The notes below the pieces were generated by a model. It saw nothing but the letters and a program-made list of their open reading frames with translations. It ran no database searches and was not told the DNA's origin. The translations under genes were made by a program, and so were the position numbers. This document shows, one piece after another, positions 31,843 through 40,834 of a DNA stretch of 52,196 nt (position 1 is its first letter; every line of letters starts with the position of its first letter). The stretch lies in assembly GCA_022821645.1 (NCBI GenBank), contig JAJEDE010000005.1:1-52196 (forward strand), given 5' to 3'. The stretch comes from Chloroflexota bacterium (GTDB lineage: Bacteria > Chloroflexota > UBA11872).

Positions 31843-32945
31843 TGCTCCGCGGCTACCGTCCAATCGAATTTTCGGGCCTGGACCAATCCACGTTCACGCA
31901 TCTGCGTTCGCCGCTCAGGCGACGCCAGGGTGGCGGTCATCGCGGCAGCCAGTTGTTGAGTGTCGCGCGGATCCACGGTCAGCGCCGCATCACCGGCGAC
32001 TTCGGGCAATGAAGACCGGTTCGAGGTGATGACTGGCGTGCCACTGACCATGGCTTCCAGAACTGGAATGCCAAAGCCCTCATAGCTGGAGGGGTACACG
32101 GCCAGATCGGCTGCACAGTACCAGTACGGCAAGTCTTCCTGCTTAACATAACCTATACGGTGAATTCTCCCGCGCACTGGACTTTCCTCGAGGGCCGCGT
32201 CAATTGCGTCGGTGGCCCAGCCGCTACCGCCCGCCAGGACCAGATCGCCCTGAAAACCGTTCCGGGCCACTACGCCGAACGCTCGCACCAGCACGTCAAC
32301 GTTCTTGCGCGGCTCCAGCGTGCCAACAAAGAGGACAAACGGTCGGTCGAGATTCTTCCTGCGCCTAAACGCTTGTACCTCGGCTTCCGGCCGTGGACGG
32401 AACGCCGCCTCGCTTCCGGGATAGACCACGTGTACACGCTCCGAATCGATGCCCAACAGCTCGACGACGTCGTCCTTCGTCGCGTGGGAGTCCGCCAGCA
32501 CCGCTCGCGCACGCCGGGCCGACAGCCAGGTAGCTGCGGTGAGATACCAGCGCCGGTGCGCCGGGTGCGTTCCTGGGGTCCGCATGAACGAAAGATCGTG
32601 CACCGTCACAACGTGGCGCGTCGGGGCGGCCAGCGGGACGACGTTCAGCATTGAATGAACCACGTCCAGCCGCGCCGCGCCGATGTGCCAGGGGGCCAGC
32701 AGGTGCTCCCACAGCACACGGATGCTCGTGCGCGAAGTGGGCGCTTTGGTTCGCAAGATCCGTACAGGCTGTACCGGCTCGAATGGCAGGCTGCGCTCCT
32801 GCTCGTTCAGAAAGATCGTGAACTGATTCGCGCTCGGCTGCGCGAGGAGGGCTTGCACCAGATTCGTCGCATAGCGGCTCGGCCCGGCGTTTCGGTAGGA
32901 CGCATCGGTCCGCAGCACCAGCGCATTCAACCCAATTCGGGCCAC
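31803..32945 (-). CDS. GT4-family glycosyltransferase (MtfB-like)
   Basis: 380 residues. NAGPSRYATNLVQALL near the N-terminus, DVVHSMLNVVPL, and the C-terminal FVLFVGTLEPRKNVDVLVRAF with YEGFGIPVLEAMVSGTPVITS (E-x7-E) are those of mannosyl/rhamnosyl-type GT4 enzymes. First gene of the six-gene minus-strand operon that ends at 27343; all neighbours overlap. The promoter must lie in 32946-33180. Confidence 0.9.
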   Translation of the reverse strand: MARIGLNALVLRTDASYRNAGPSRYATNLVQALLAQPSANQFTIFLNEQERSLPFEPVQPVRILRTKAPTSRTSIRVLWEHLLAPWHIGAARLDVVHSMLNVVPLAAPTRHVVTVHDLSFMRTPGTHPAHRRWYLTAATWLSARRARAVLADSHATKDDVVELLGIDSERVHVVYPGSEAAFRPRPEAEVQAFRRRKNLDRPFVLFVGTLEPRKNVDVLVRAFGVVARNGFQGDLVLAGGSGWATDAIDAALEESPVRGRIHRIGYVKQEDLPYWYCAADLAVYPSSYEGFGIPVLEAMVSGTPVITSNRSSLPEVAGDAALTVDPRDTQQLAAAMTATLASPERRTQMRERGLVQARKFDWTVAAEQCLSLYRHALDSS

Positions 32946-33251
32946 GGACTCCTCCGCAGGCTTGTAGCGCAGACAGTTCAGGTTGTCCAGAGTATGAACT
33001 GTGATCGTTGGCTTCGCGTGATTCCTACGGTGAGAAATCCCTGACGAGTCCTACGTTTATCGGCTTGGTTATGCGGGACGACCGGGGCTGGGTGCGGCCC
33101 TCCGAATCACTTACGGACGGACACGAGCCTTGCTCTCCGCTTTGCTGATTGGCGTCGATCCAGTTGGCCCCGTTAACACACGCGGGGGACGGCAATCTGC
33201 CGTCCCCCGCTCTGCAAGCCACAGTCGTGGCCTGACAGAAAGTGCTAGTCC
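32946..33251. other. Intergenic region with terminator-like hairpin
   Basis: 306 bp between the polysaccharide operon and the ABC ATPase gene. Holds the hairpin at 33182-33210 and presumably the operon's promoter. No gene is supported. Confidence 0.6.
33182..33210 (-). terminator. Strong hairpin after the ABC ATPase gene
   Basis: GCGGGGGACGGCA and TGCCGTCCCCCGC pair over 13 bp around a 3-nt loop, 42 bp beyond the stop at 33252. There is no T-run on either strand, so it may act as a transcript-end stabiliser or a Rho-assisted terminator. Confidence 0.6.
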
Positions 33252-34355
33252 TTAGCGGACGGCTTCCTGCGTGGCGCGGTCGAAGAGCTGCATGTTGCTC
33301 ATGTCCAGCACCAGGTCGAACGGGTCGCCGATGTGGGCGGTCGTTCGCGGGTCGACACGGGCGATGTAGGACTCGTCGCCAGCCAGCATGTAGAGGTAGA
33401 CCTCGCTGCCCAGCGGCTCCGTCACGTCCACGTCCGACGTAATGGTGGCGTCGGTGGGAATCTGGTCCGGCTTGTAATTCGGGTCGAAGATGTCCTCCGG
33501 CCGAATCCCGAACACCACGTCCTGGCCAAGGTGACCCACGTAGGGGGCGCGGCGGTCGGGCGGTACCGGGACCTTGAAGGAGTCCGTCTCGACGTACATG
33601 TCGTCCGCCGTGCCGGTGAGCCGCGCGTCAAAGAAGTTCATGGCCGGGCTGCCGATGAAGCCGGCGACGAACATGTTGCTCGGCTCCTCATAGACTTCCT
33701 GCGGCGGACCGATCTGCTGGAGCACGCCGTCGCGTAGGACCGCGATGCGGCTGCCCATCGTCATGGCTTCCATCTGGTCGTGCGTGACGTAGATCACGGT
33801 CGCCTGCAGGCGCTCGTGCAGCCGGATCAGCTCGGCGCGCGTCTGCACGCGCAGCTTCGCGTCCAGGTTGGACAGCGGCTCGTCCATCAGGAAGACGGCC
33901 GGGTCACGCACGACGGCGCGACCGAGCGCCACACGCTGGCGCTGACCGCCGGACAGAGCCTTCGGCTTGCGGTCCAGCAACTCGGCGATGTTCAGCATCT
34001 CGGCGGCTTCCTGCACCCGGCGCTCGATCTCCTTGCGCGGGGTGTGCCGCAAACGCAGCCCGAACGACAGGTTGTCGTACACGCTCATGTGCGGATAAAG
34101 CGCGTAGCTCTGGAACACCATCGCGATGTCCCGGTCTTTCGGCGCAATGTCGTTGACCAGGTCGTCGCCGATGTAAATGTTGCCGTCGCTCAACTCTTCG
34201 AGGCCGGCAATCAGGCGGAGGGTGGTGGACTTGCCGCACCCGGAGGGGCCGACCAGCACGAGGAACTCGCGGTCCTCGACTTCGATCGACACGTCCTGTA
34301 CGGCCGTGACCTCGCCAAAGCGCTTGGTCACACGGTCTAGGGTGACACTTGCCAT
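33252..34355 (-). CDS. ugpC: Sugar ABC transporter ATPase (UgpC/MalK type)
   Basis: 367 residues. Walker A GPSGCGKST, Q-loop MVFQSYALYPHM, signature LSGGQRQR, Walker B VFLMDEPLSNLD and H-loop YVTHD, followed by a C-terminal OB-fold regulatory region (FGIRPEDIFD, PLGSEVYLY) of the MalK/UgpC class. It powers uptake of sugars or glycerol phosphate. No permease or binding protein lies nearby, so it probably serves several transporters, like MsmX. ATG 34355 has AAGGAG upstream. Confidence 0.9.
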   Translation of the reverse strand: MASVTLDRVTKRFGEVTAVQDVSIEVEDREFLVLVGPSGCGKSTTLRLIAGLEELSDGNIYIGDDLVNDIAPKDRDIAMVFQSYALYPHMSVYDNLSFGLRLRHTPRKEIERRVQEAAEMLNIAELLDRKPKALSGGQRQRVALGRAVVRDPAVFLMDEPLSNLDAKLRVQTRAELIRLHERLQATVIYVTHDQMEAMTMGSRIAVLRDGVLQQIGPPQEVYEEPSNMFVAGFIGSPAMNFFDARLTGTADDMYVETDSFKVPVPPDRRAPYVGHLGQDVVFGIRPEDIFDPNYKPDQIPTDATITSDVDVTEPLGSEVYLYMLAGDESYIARVDPRTTAHIGDPFDLVLDMSNMQLFDRATQEAVR

Positions 34356-34657
34356 GAGCTCACTCCTTCGTCTCTCTCATTGAGCCGCGACGCGCGTTAG
34401 GCCGCTGGCTCTTCGATCGTCAGCACCTGGCTGACGATCCGGCGGGAACAGAACTGTTCGGCGAATGCCGTTTCTCACCGAAGAGCGGGCACGACCATCC
34501 TGGCCGGCCCGGATTGCACGAGGATCCTCGATAGGCGTAACTCCCTACATCGGCCGCAACTGCGGAGCGGACGGTACCAATGGCGTGTGACGCCGGTCAA
34601 CCAGCGACAGCAACACACTCTTGCACGCGAGGCGGATGTCGCGCGAGGGGGGATTCC

Positions 34658-35638
34658 CTAGCTTGCCGACGCCGATGCGGAATCCACGACGTTCTTTCCC
34701 GCTCCGCCTCGTGCCGACCGCACCAACTCCGATCCGAAGGCTGCGGCGCCGAGCACGATCAGGCTGCTGTAGTAGATCCATAGCAGCAACACGACAATGG
34801 TCGCCAGCGGGCCATAGACCGCATTGAAATTGCCGAAGTTGGCTACGTACCACACAAATGCGTTCTTTCCGACTTCGAACAGAATGGCCGCAAGCGCACC
34901 GGCGAGCAGCGCCGGGCGTCGAGGCAGCGGCTCTGCCGGAAGCACGATGAACAGCAGCGCAAAGATTCCCGTCGTCATCACCACCGGAAAGGTGACCGTC
35001 AGCAGCCTCAGAAGCACCCCAAGCGTGGCCAGCGGGCTGTCGGAACCTAGGACTTCGGTCTGTTGCAAGACGGTCAGTCCGGCCGTAAGCGTTAGTGAGA
35101 CACCCAGCATCGCCCCCGTCATTGCGACGACGCCGAGGTCGACCAGCCGGCTGCGCAGGTAGGCGCGAGGTTGCTGGGAGCCCAGAGCCACGTTTAGGCC
35201 GCGGCGCAGCGCCGCGAATATGTACGAGCCGGTCCACAGCAGGCCGAGAAGCGACACAACACCAACCTGCCCGCGCAGGTCCGTTACCGACTGAACCGTT
35301 CGTCCCAGCAGCGACTCCGAGTGCGGCGCGATGAATCCCGCGACCTCGAGGATCTGTGCCGCCAGCGTGTCGGGGTCCACGAAGAACGACACGCCAACGG
35401 TGATGGCGGCTAGCAGAGGGAACAGGGAGATCACGAATTGAAAGCTGATCGCCGCGGCATAGGTGGGCAGGTTGCCCTGGCCCATCCGTTCCGCGGTTCG
35501 CAGCGGCACACGCAGCCAGCGGTGCTGTTCGATCCAGGCCAGGCCGCGCCGCACCTGGATTGCCAGAGCGGTTGCCCGCTCACGAGCGGACCCAAGGCTC
35601 AAGCGCACTCGCCTGCTCCAGATTCGGCGGTCTCGCAC
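34658..35638 (-). CDS. YihY/BrkB-family membrane protein
   Basis: 326 residues with about six transmembrane helices. Family signs are GQGNLPTYAAAISFQFVISLFPLL near the N-terminus, GLLWTGSYIFAALRRGLNVA, and the paired late helices FNAVYGPLATIVVLLLWIYY. The function of YihY proteins is not settled (not RNase BN, as once thought). The start is a GTG. It lies 40 bp after the glycosidase gene on the same strand and may be cotranscribed. Confidence 0.9.
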   Translation of the reverse strand: MRDRRIWSRRVRLSLGSARERATALAIQVRRGLAWIEQHRWLRVPLRTAERMGQGNLPTYAAAISFQFVISLFPLLAAITVGVSFFVDPDTLAAQILEVAGFIAPHSESLLGRTVQSVTDLRGQVGVVSLLGLLWTGSYIFAALRRGLNVALGSQQPRAYLRSRLVDLGVVAMTGAMLGVSLTLTAGLTVLQQTEVLGSDSPLATLGVLLRLLTVTFPVVMTTGIFALLFIVLPAEPLPRRPALLAGALAAILFEVGKNAFVWYVANFGNFNAVYGPLATIVVLLLWIYYSSLIVLGAAAFGSELVRSARGGAGKNVVDSASASAS

Positions 35639-35678
35639 GCGCGTGAGTGCGACTTCCTTCAGGTCGGGTCGGCGGCCT

Positions 35679-37397
35679 TCACGCCACCTTTGCCACGATG
35701 ATCGAGTGCGTACCCGAGCCTATCGACCAGGTGCCCACGTAGTGGTCGTTTCCGGCTTGCCAGCGCGTGGCTTCGGAAACGCGTCCGTCGACGAACACGA
35801 TGATGTTGTCCCAATCGGCGGGAATCCGCAGTGCGGCACGGCCGCCAACGACCAGATCGGATCGAATGTCGAGGAAAATAAAGGTCGGGTAAGCCGACTG
35901 AACGACCTCGATCTGGCCACCTGCGGGCCGCACGGCTCGCAGCCCGCCGCTCGCGTTGCCCAGCCGGCAGGTTACGCGGTAGGCGTCGGTGGCGACGTCG
36001 AGGCCGAAGATCCCGCGGATCGCCGCTTGCGCCATGGTGGCCGCGGCGCCGGCGAATTGCGTGGACCCCTGCCCGGACTGGCTGGGAACGTGAAACCACT
36101 CATGGACACCGTTCACCGACTCCCACGCCTTCGCGACGGCGTCCAGGTGGCGGATCGCCCTGTCGGCATGCCCGTGCTCGAACTCGCTGACGATCTGCAG
36201 TCCGCCCCACCAATCCCACACCGCGCCGTTCTGGTACTCGCCGCCGGCCATGCGGCGACTCTGGAAAAAATCGTCCGGATATGGTGGCGACAGCGTCAGT
36301 CCGGCACGGTTGGTGCCGGCGGCGGCCTCGGCCCGCGCGGTCGCCTCAAAGATCGGGGCTACCTGTTCAGGCGAAGCGATTCCCGCATACACCGACAGCA
36401 CGTTACTAATGGGAATGACGGCATCCTCGTCAAATGGATCGGTCCAATCGGTGGCATGCGCGTGGACCCGGTAATGTCCGCGGCTCGCCTGCCAGAGCAG
36501 TGCGTGGGTCTCGGCCTGCACGCGCGCCGCACGGGCGCGCTGGCTTTCGGCTTCGGCTGTCCGACCCAGCGCGTCCAGCATGGAGGCGTAGTCGTGGAGC
36601 GCTCGGAAGTGCCAGGCCTGGTCGAAGGGCGAAATCGTAAGTTCATCACCGGCCTCCAGGTCGGTCGGTTCTGAGCCGGCGCTGCGCTTGACGTCCCCCC
36701 AGTCGGTGGTGTGACCTCGAAAGAGGAGACTGCCGTCGCTCCAGCGGCGCTTGCTCCAGAGGTAGCCCAGGGCGTCGCTGAGGCGGTCGATGATCTGGCG
36801 TCCATCAATGTGGCTGAGGAGCCAGTCGGTGCCGCCAAACGCACGGTAGTAGGCATGGGCCGCGTGCACGGCACTGGTTTCTTCATCACTCACCACCGTG
36901 GCCTTGTCCACCAACCCTTGCGCGTTGAGGGTGGCGGCCACGGCGCCGTCCGGCGTTGCGAACCGATCCTGGGAGGCCAGGAAGCCCTCCGCGGGTGTAC
37001 GCATGTAGTCGCGCGGAAGGAAATAGGGAAGGACGGGCTGAATGGTCGCCATGTCGCGCACGAAGATCGGCGCGTACAGGGCGCCGGCGGAATTGCCCTT
37101 GACGGTACGTCCGTGCCAAGGCACCTCGCGCGAGGTGGCCGCGAGCGTGTCGCGAATGCGCACGGCCATGCCGTCAATGGTCGGCGCGTCGTTGACCCAC
37201 CACGTGGTACTCATTGAGTCCGACGGTCCGTTCGATGCCCCGGCGTCGACGCCCGGCGCGGCCAATGCCGAGCCGGTTGTGGCCGTCAGCCACGCGCCGG
37301 CGGCGCCAACCAGACTCAGAAACCGCCGTCGGCCAATGCCGGTGAGCGGCCGTGCCCAGGCGGGACGGCGAGGAGCAAGCGAAGACTGAAGTGGCAT
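35679..37397 (-). CDS. Tat-exported (alpha/alpha)6 glycoside hydrolase-like protein
   Basis: About 572 residues. A twin-arginine signal is clear: GIGRRRFLSLVGAAGAWLTA, cleaved near ALA-APG. The rest is helical with a trehalase/GH63-like run (YAPIFVRDMATIQPVLPYFL, DEETSAVHAAHAYYRAFGGT, GYLWSKRRWSDGSLLFRGHTTDWGD, EYQNGAVWDWWGGLQIVSEF) and a C-terminal beta domain. Asp and Glu in these motifs are candidate catalytic residues. It would trim oligosaccharides outside the membrane. The ATG at 37397 is placed to keep the Tat motif near the N-terminus; the open frame extends to 37502. Confidence 0.8.
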   Translation of the reverse strand: MPLQSSLAPRRPAWARPLTGIGRRRFLSLVGAAGAWLTATTGSALAAPGVDAGASNGPSDSMSTTWWVNDAPTIDGMAVRIRDTLAATSREVPWHGRTVKGNSAGALYAPIFVRDMATIQPVLPYFLPRDYMRTPAEGFLASQDRFATPDGAVAATLNAQGLVDKATVVSDEETSAVHAAHAYYRAFGGTDWLLSHIDGRQIIDRLSDALGYLWSKRRWSDGSLLFRGHTTDWGDVKRSAGSEPTDLEAGDELTISPFDQAWHFRALHDYASMLDALGRTAEAESQRARAARVQAETHALLWQASRGHYRVHAHATDWTDPFDEDAVIPISNVLSVYAGIASPEQVAPIFEATARAEAAAGTNRAGLTLSPPYPDDFFQSRRMAGGEYQNGAVWDWWGGLQIVSEFEHGHADRAIRHLDAVAKAWESVNGVHEWFHVPSQSGQGSTQFAGAAATMAQAAIRGIFGLDVATDAYRVTCRLGNASGGLRAVRPAGGQIEVVQSAYPTFIFLDIRSDLVVGGRAALRIPADWDNIIVFVDGRVSEATRWQAGNDHYVGTWSIGSGTHSIIVAKVA

Positions 37398-37523
37398 GGG
37401 CGTGGCTCGAATACTGAGTGTGGGTGGGTCGACTCTTGCGTATCCGCGCGTCACGCGCGTCGCATCTCGACGTTGGTCAGTCGGAAAATCATACGTGGCC
37501 AACCGGTGCTAGGCTGCCCTTCC

Positions 37524-39173
37524 GTGGCCCGAATTCTGATTCGTCCCTTCTTTGGCGCCGCGGCACTAGCGATCGTCCTGGTCCTGGTTGGGTTCGGCGG
37601 GGCGCGGGCGAGCGAGCCTCAGGTCGCGGTTCCGGCGACGTGCGCTCCAGACTTTGCCACTCCCGGCGGCTGGTTTTATACGCAGACGGGCGGCGAGGGC
37701 GCCGGTTTCCCTGTGTGGGATGACGACGAGGCCCGCTTTTGGACCGCGTTTCAGGAACTGGGCGGCATCCCGGTGGTTGGATACCCCATCTCCCATCGAT
37801 TCCAGCAACACGGGTTCACGGTCCAGGCGTTTCAGAAGCTGGTGTTGCAATGGGACCCGGGCGCGGACCGCGCAAACGCCGCGAATACCCTGGACAACTT
37901 GCATCAGTCTGGTTTCGACGCGTGGCTTGAATCGTTCCGGCAGGTTCCGAAGCACCAGACGCTGCAGGAAGATTCAGGCCAGCCGTTCGATGTAATCACC
38001 GCGAATCACCTGGCGCTGCTGGACGCTAACCCGGACATCCGTGCGGAGTTTCTGGCGGTGCCTAACTGGCTGACGCGCTTTGGACTGCCGATCGCATATC
38101 AGGATTTTGGCGCGGTGCGTGTCGTGCGGGCCCAGCGAGTAGTTCTACAACAGTGGACGACGGACACGCCGTGGGCTCGGGCTGGCGAGGTGATATTTGC
38201 CAACAGCGGCGACATTGCGCGCGAGGCGGGATTGTTTCCGGAATCGGCCGTGACTCCCGGACCGCCTGGCGCCGCGCTGCCGACTGATCTGGCGCTGGTG
38301 GTTGATCAATCGCCCGCCGTGCAGGGCGCGACGCTCCTGGTCGAGCTGGGCACCGGCCGTCCCGACGTGCGCCTGTCGATGGAGGGTCGGCCGGTGCCGG
38401 TTGCATGTCATGGAGGGATTTGGCGCGGACTCGTTGGTCTGGCCGCGGATGCCGAACCAGGGCCCCGCCGGCTATTGGTGGAGGTTGGCGGAGAAGCCCG
38501 CGAGCACCAATTTGAGGTTGCGGGCGGTTCGTTTCACTTCATAGAAATCACGGTGAACGAGGAGATCGCGCATTTGCTCGATCCGCACTCGGCGGCGGAA
38601 GAGCGCGCATTCGTGCAGTCGTTCGTGCGTGGAATTAGCGGTTCGCCTGCCTGGACGGGGGTTTTCGGCATTCCCGCGAGCGGCACGGCAAGCTCGCCGT
38701 ATGGGCAGCGGCGCGTGTTTCATCCCGGTGCCATTCCATACATTCATGAGGGCGACGACGTGGCCGCGCCGCTGGGCGCGCTGGTCGCCGCGCCGGCGGC
38801 GGGAGTCGTGTCGTGGGCTGGACCGCTGGCGATACGCGGAAACACGCTGATCCTGGATCACGGATTCGGAGTGTTTTCGGTGGTGGTTCACCTGGACCGT
38901 ATCGATGTGGCGGCCGGAGACCTGGTTGCACGCGGCCAGGCACTGGGGACCGTTGGGAATACGGGCCGTTCAACCGGTCCCCACTTGCATTGGGAAACCC
39001 ACGTCAGAGGAGTGGCCGTTGATCCCGCGGTGTGGACCTGGCGAGACTTCGTCGAAATCCGCACCGGAACCGGATTTCTCCTGCCCGACGATTCTACGGA
39101 GCACCAGGCCAGCCCCCCGCAGCCTTCCGCGGGTGAGACCGGCGTGCCCCCGGAGGACATCCCGGCGGGATAG
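37524..39173 (+). CDS. Secreted M23 (LytM) peptidase
   Basis: About 549 residues, chosen from the GTG at 37524 because it begins a normal signal peptide (VARILIRPFFGAAALAIVLV, cleaved near ARA-SEP). The middle contains a repeat-type module common in secreted Chloroflexi proteins (FWTAFQELGGIPVVGYPISH). The C-terminal peptidase domain (about 390-500) has HEGDDVAAPLGALVAAPAAG, GNTLILDHGFG and TGPHLHWE: the zinc ligands are His/Asp of HxxxD and HLH. It cuts peptide cross-links or other peptides in the envelope. Divergent from the Tat glycosidase, sharing a promoter region. Confidence 0.88.
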   Translation: MARILIRPFFGAAALAIVLVLVGFGGARASEPQVAVPATCAPDFATPGGWFYTQTGGEGAGFPVWDDDEARFWTAFQELGGIPVVGYPISHRFQQHGFTVQAFQKLVLQWDPGADRANAANTLDNLHQSGFDAWLESFRQVPKHQTLQEDSGQPFDVITANHLALLDANPDIRAEFLAVPNWLTRFGLPIAYQDFGAVRVVRAQRVVLQQWTTDTPWARAGEVIFANSGDIAREAGLFPESAVTPGPPGAALPTDLALVVDQSPAVQGATLLVELGTGRPDVRLSMEGRPVPVACHGGIWRGLVGLAADAEPGPRRLLVEVGGEAREHQFEVAGGSFHFIEITVNEEIAHLLDPHSAAEERAFVQSFVRGISGSPAWTGVFGIPASGTASSPYGQRRVFHPGAIPYIHEGDDVAAPLGALVAAPAAGVVSWAGPLAIRGNTLILDHGFGVFSVVVHLDRIDVAAGDLVARGQALGTVGNTGRSTGPHLHWETHVRGVAVDPAVWTWRDFVEIRTGTGFLLPDDSTEHQASPPQPSAGETGVPPEDIPAG

Positions 39174-39239
39174 GACACGGGTGCGCGGCATGACGGCGTC
39201 ACACGGTCGGCTCGGCTCGCTGCGGCGAGTGTTCGTCTG

Positions 39240-39506
39240 ATGGACTGGCCGTGGCTCGTGCTCCTGCGTCGCCTGGTGTTAGGCGATCCAGCAGGTGAAC
39301 AGGTGATCCGTACGGCGCCCACGCGCGCCGTAGCCGAACTGTGGGTGAGCTTGCTGGGTGACCACGGCATTCCAGCCCGAGCCGTGCCGCCGCTGCCGAC
39401 GAGCTTCATGGGCGACGGTATGCAGCATCGCCTGATCGTGCGTGCCGAGCACGCCGAGGAAGCCGAACGTATCCTGCGGGCGCTGTGGGACGCGACGCGG
39501 CCTTAG
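39240..39506 (+). CDS. DUF2007-like small protein
   Basis: 88 residues. RTAPTRAVAELWVSLLGDHG followed by IPARAVPP, HRLIVRAEHAEEAERILRAL is the ferredoxin-like DUF2007 (putative signal-transducing) pattern, in which a short beta-alpha-beta unit compares inputs. No catalytic residue. The ATG at 39240 follows a TG of an upstream stop-like triplet but lacks a strong ribosome binding site. Function unknown. Confidence 0.7.
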   Translation: MDWPWLVLLRRLVLGDPAGEQVIRTAPTRAVAELWVSLLGDHGIPARAVPPLPTSFMGDGMQHRLIVRAEHAEEAERILRALWDATRP

Positions 39507-39569
39507 CCTGTCGTTCGTTGTACAGTGCCCTGCTGGAGTCTGACACCGCGGGCCAGTTGAGGGGGATTC

Positions 39570-39986
39570 ATGGCCGAGAGCCGGTCCATCATCGTGGAAC
39601 AGTCCTACGTCATCGCCGCCGAGCCGGAGGCAGTGTTCGACGCGCTTACCGATCAAGAGGTGCTGTCGGAATGCCTCACGCCGCTCCAGCGCCTGCGCTT
39701 TACGTCGGGCACGGGCGGACGGATCGGATTTCGCGACCCGGAGTTGGGACCGGCGTTCGGACGCGTCGGCGAGCACGACCGCGGCGTACGCCTGACCTGG
39801 CGCATGGTGCAGAACTGGCCCAGCGTGTTGTCGTTTGATTTTTTCCGTGAAGACGGTGGCTGCCGGGTGGATGTAATCCAGTCCGGCTTTGGCGCGCTGC
39901 GCGGAGACCATCGCGACATCGACCAAACCTTTGCTGACCGGTGGGAAGCCTGGATGACCGCTATCAAGGAGCGGTTGGAAGGCTGA
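39570..39986 (+). CDS. SRPBCC (START/AHSA1-like) protein
   Basis: 138 residues. IIVEQSYVIAAEPEAVFDAL, the long beta-sheet (GGRIGFRD, GVRLTWRMVQNWPSVLSFDF) and C-terminal helix DQTFADRWEAWMTAIKERLE match the Bet v1/AHSA1 helix-grip fold. Such proteins bind hydrophobic ligands or regulate partners. ATG has GAGGGGGATT upstream. Not clearly linked to neighbours. Confidence 0.85.
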   Translation: MAESRSIIVEQSYVIAAEPEAVFDALTDQEVLSECLTPLQRLRFTSGTGGRIGFRDPELGPAFGRVGEHDRGVRLTWRMVQNWPSVLSFDFFREDGGCRVDVIQSGFGALRGDHRDIDQTFADRWEAWMTAIKERLEG

Positions 39987-40142
39987 CGCGCGTCCGTGTC
40001 CGGCGGTGGCCACGGGTGAGCCGGCGGCCAGCACACGAGCCGGCGGCTGATCGTACGGCGCGGAATTGCCAGGTGCGTGTCGCTGACGACGTGGGTTCAG
40101 GGCCATTGATGCCCCGTCAGGTCGCTAGACTCGCAGACACCA

Positions 40143-40219
40143 GCGCCCGTAGCTCAGCGGAATAGAGCACTGGTCTTCGGAACCAGGGGTCGGGGGTTCG
40201 AATCCCTCCGGGCGTGCCA
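40143..40219 (+). tRNA. tRNA-Arg (anticodon UCG)
   Basis: 77 nt with encoded CCA. Acceptor GCGCCCG pairs CGGGCGT (first pair G-U); D-arm GCTC/GAGC; anticodon stem CTGGT/ACCAG around CTTCGGA gives TCG; T-arm GGGGG-TTCGAAT-CCCTC. Reads CGA and probably CGG codons. Confidence 0.93.
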
Positions 40220-40321
40220 ACTGGGCCAACGGTATCTCCCGCTGCGCGTTAGCTGGACGACAAGGCGCACTGCACGCCTGCTGAGCTTGAATCGAGAACT
40301 TGCACGCGTTCATGCAGCTTG

Positions 40322-40358
40322 TGATACTCGGTATCGCTACTGGTGATACGTAGTATCA
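40322..40358. promoter_or_regulatory. Two palindromic operators before zur-znuACB
   Basis: TGATACTCGGTATCG (40322-40336) and TGATACGTAGTATCA (40344-40358) are inverted repeats of the form TGATAC-N3-GTATCA, with centres 22 bp apart (two helical turns). The second ends 4 bp before the start codon of the Fur-family gene. Binding by that regulator with zinc is inferred. Confidence 0.8.
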
Positions 40359-40362
40359 ATAG

Positions 40363-40785
40363 ATGATGGCGACCGATTCGCTCGACGCCCGCGTGGACGA
40401 GATTCTCAAGAGTCTTGGCCGCCGGACCACCGCCCCTCGGCGACAGGTAGCACGCCTGCTGGCGAGCAAGCGGGGGGCGTTTAGCGCCGAGTCCATCAAC
40501 GCGGAACTTCCCGATGTGGGGCGTGCGACGGTCTACCGAACCATCAGGCTTCTCGCGGAAGCCGGGGTTCTGTGTAAGGCACTGCTTCCCGACGGATCGC
40601 CCCGCTACTCCATCGACCATTCGTGGCATCACCACCATCTCATCTGCTCGTCGTGCGAGACGGTCGAAGAGTTTCGCAGTTCGGAACTGGAGCGGCTGCT
40701 CGGCGAACTGAGCGATGAGATTCCCGGCCGGGTGCTCGGTCACCAGGTTGATTTCTACCTGACTTGTCCAAACTGCCTGCAATAG
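40363..40785 (+). CDS. zur: Fur-family zinc uptake regulator (Zur-like)
   Basis: 140 residues. N-terminal winged helix with TTAPRRQVARLLASKRGAFS and GRATVYRTIRLLAEAGVL; the C-terminal dimer domain has HHHHLICSSCETVEEF and TCPNC, giving two CxxC structural-zinc pairs and a His cluster for sensing. Placed directly ahead of znuA, it probably represses the operon in high zinc. Tandem ATGs (40363, 40366) lie only 4 bp after the operator, so the message may be leaderless. Confidence 0.88.
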   Translation: MMATDSLDARVDEILKSLGRRTTAPRRQVARLLASKRGAFSAESINAELPDVGRATVYRTIRLLAEAGVLCKALLPDGSPRYSIDHSWHHHHLICSSCETVEEFRSSELERLLGELSDEIPGRVLGHQVDFYLTCPNCLQ

Positions 40786-40834
40786 GAACGGGCCTCTGAA
40801 GCCCACCCAATCGCCACCCACGGAGGCTGATGAG

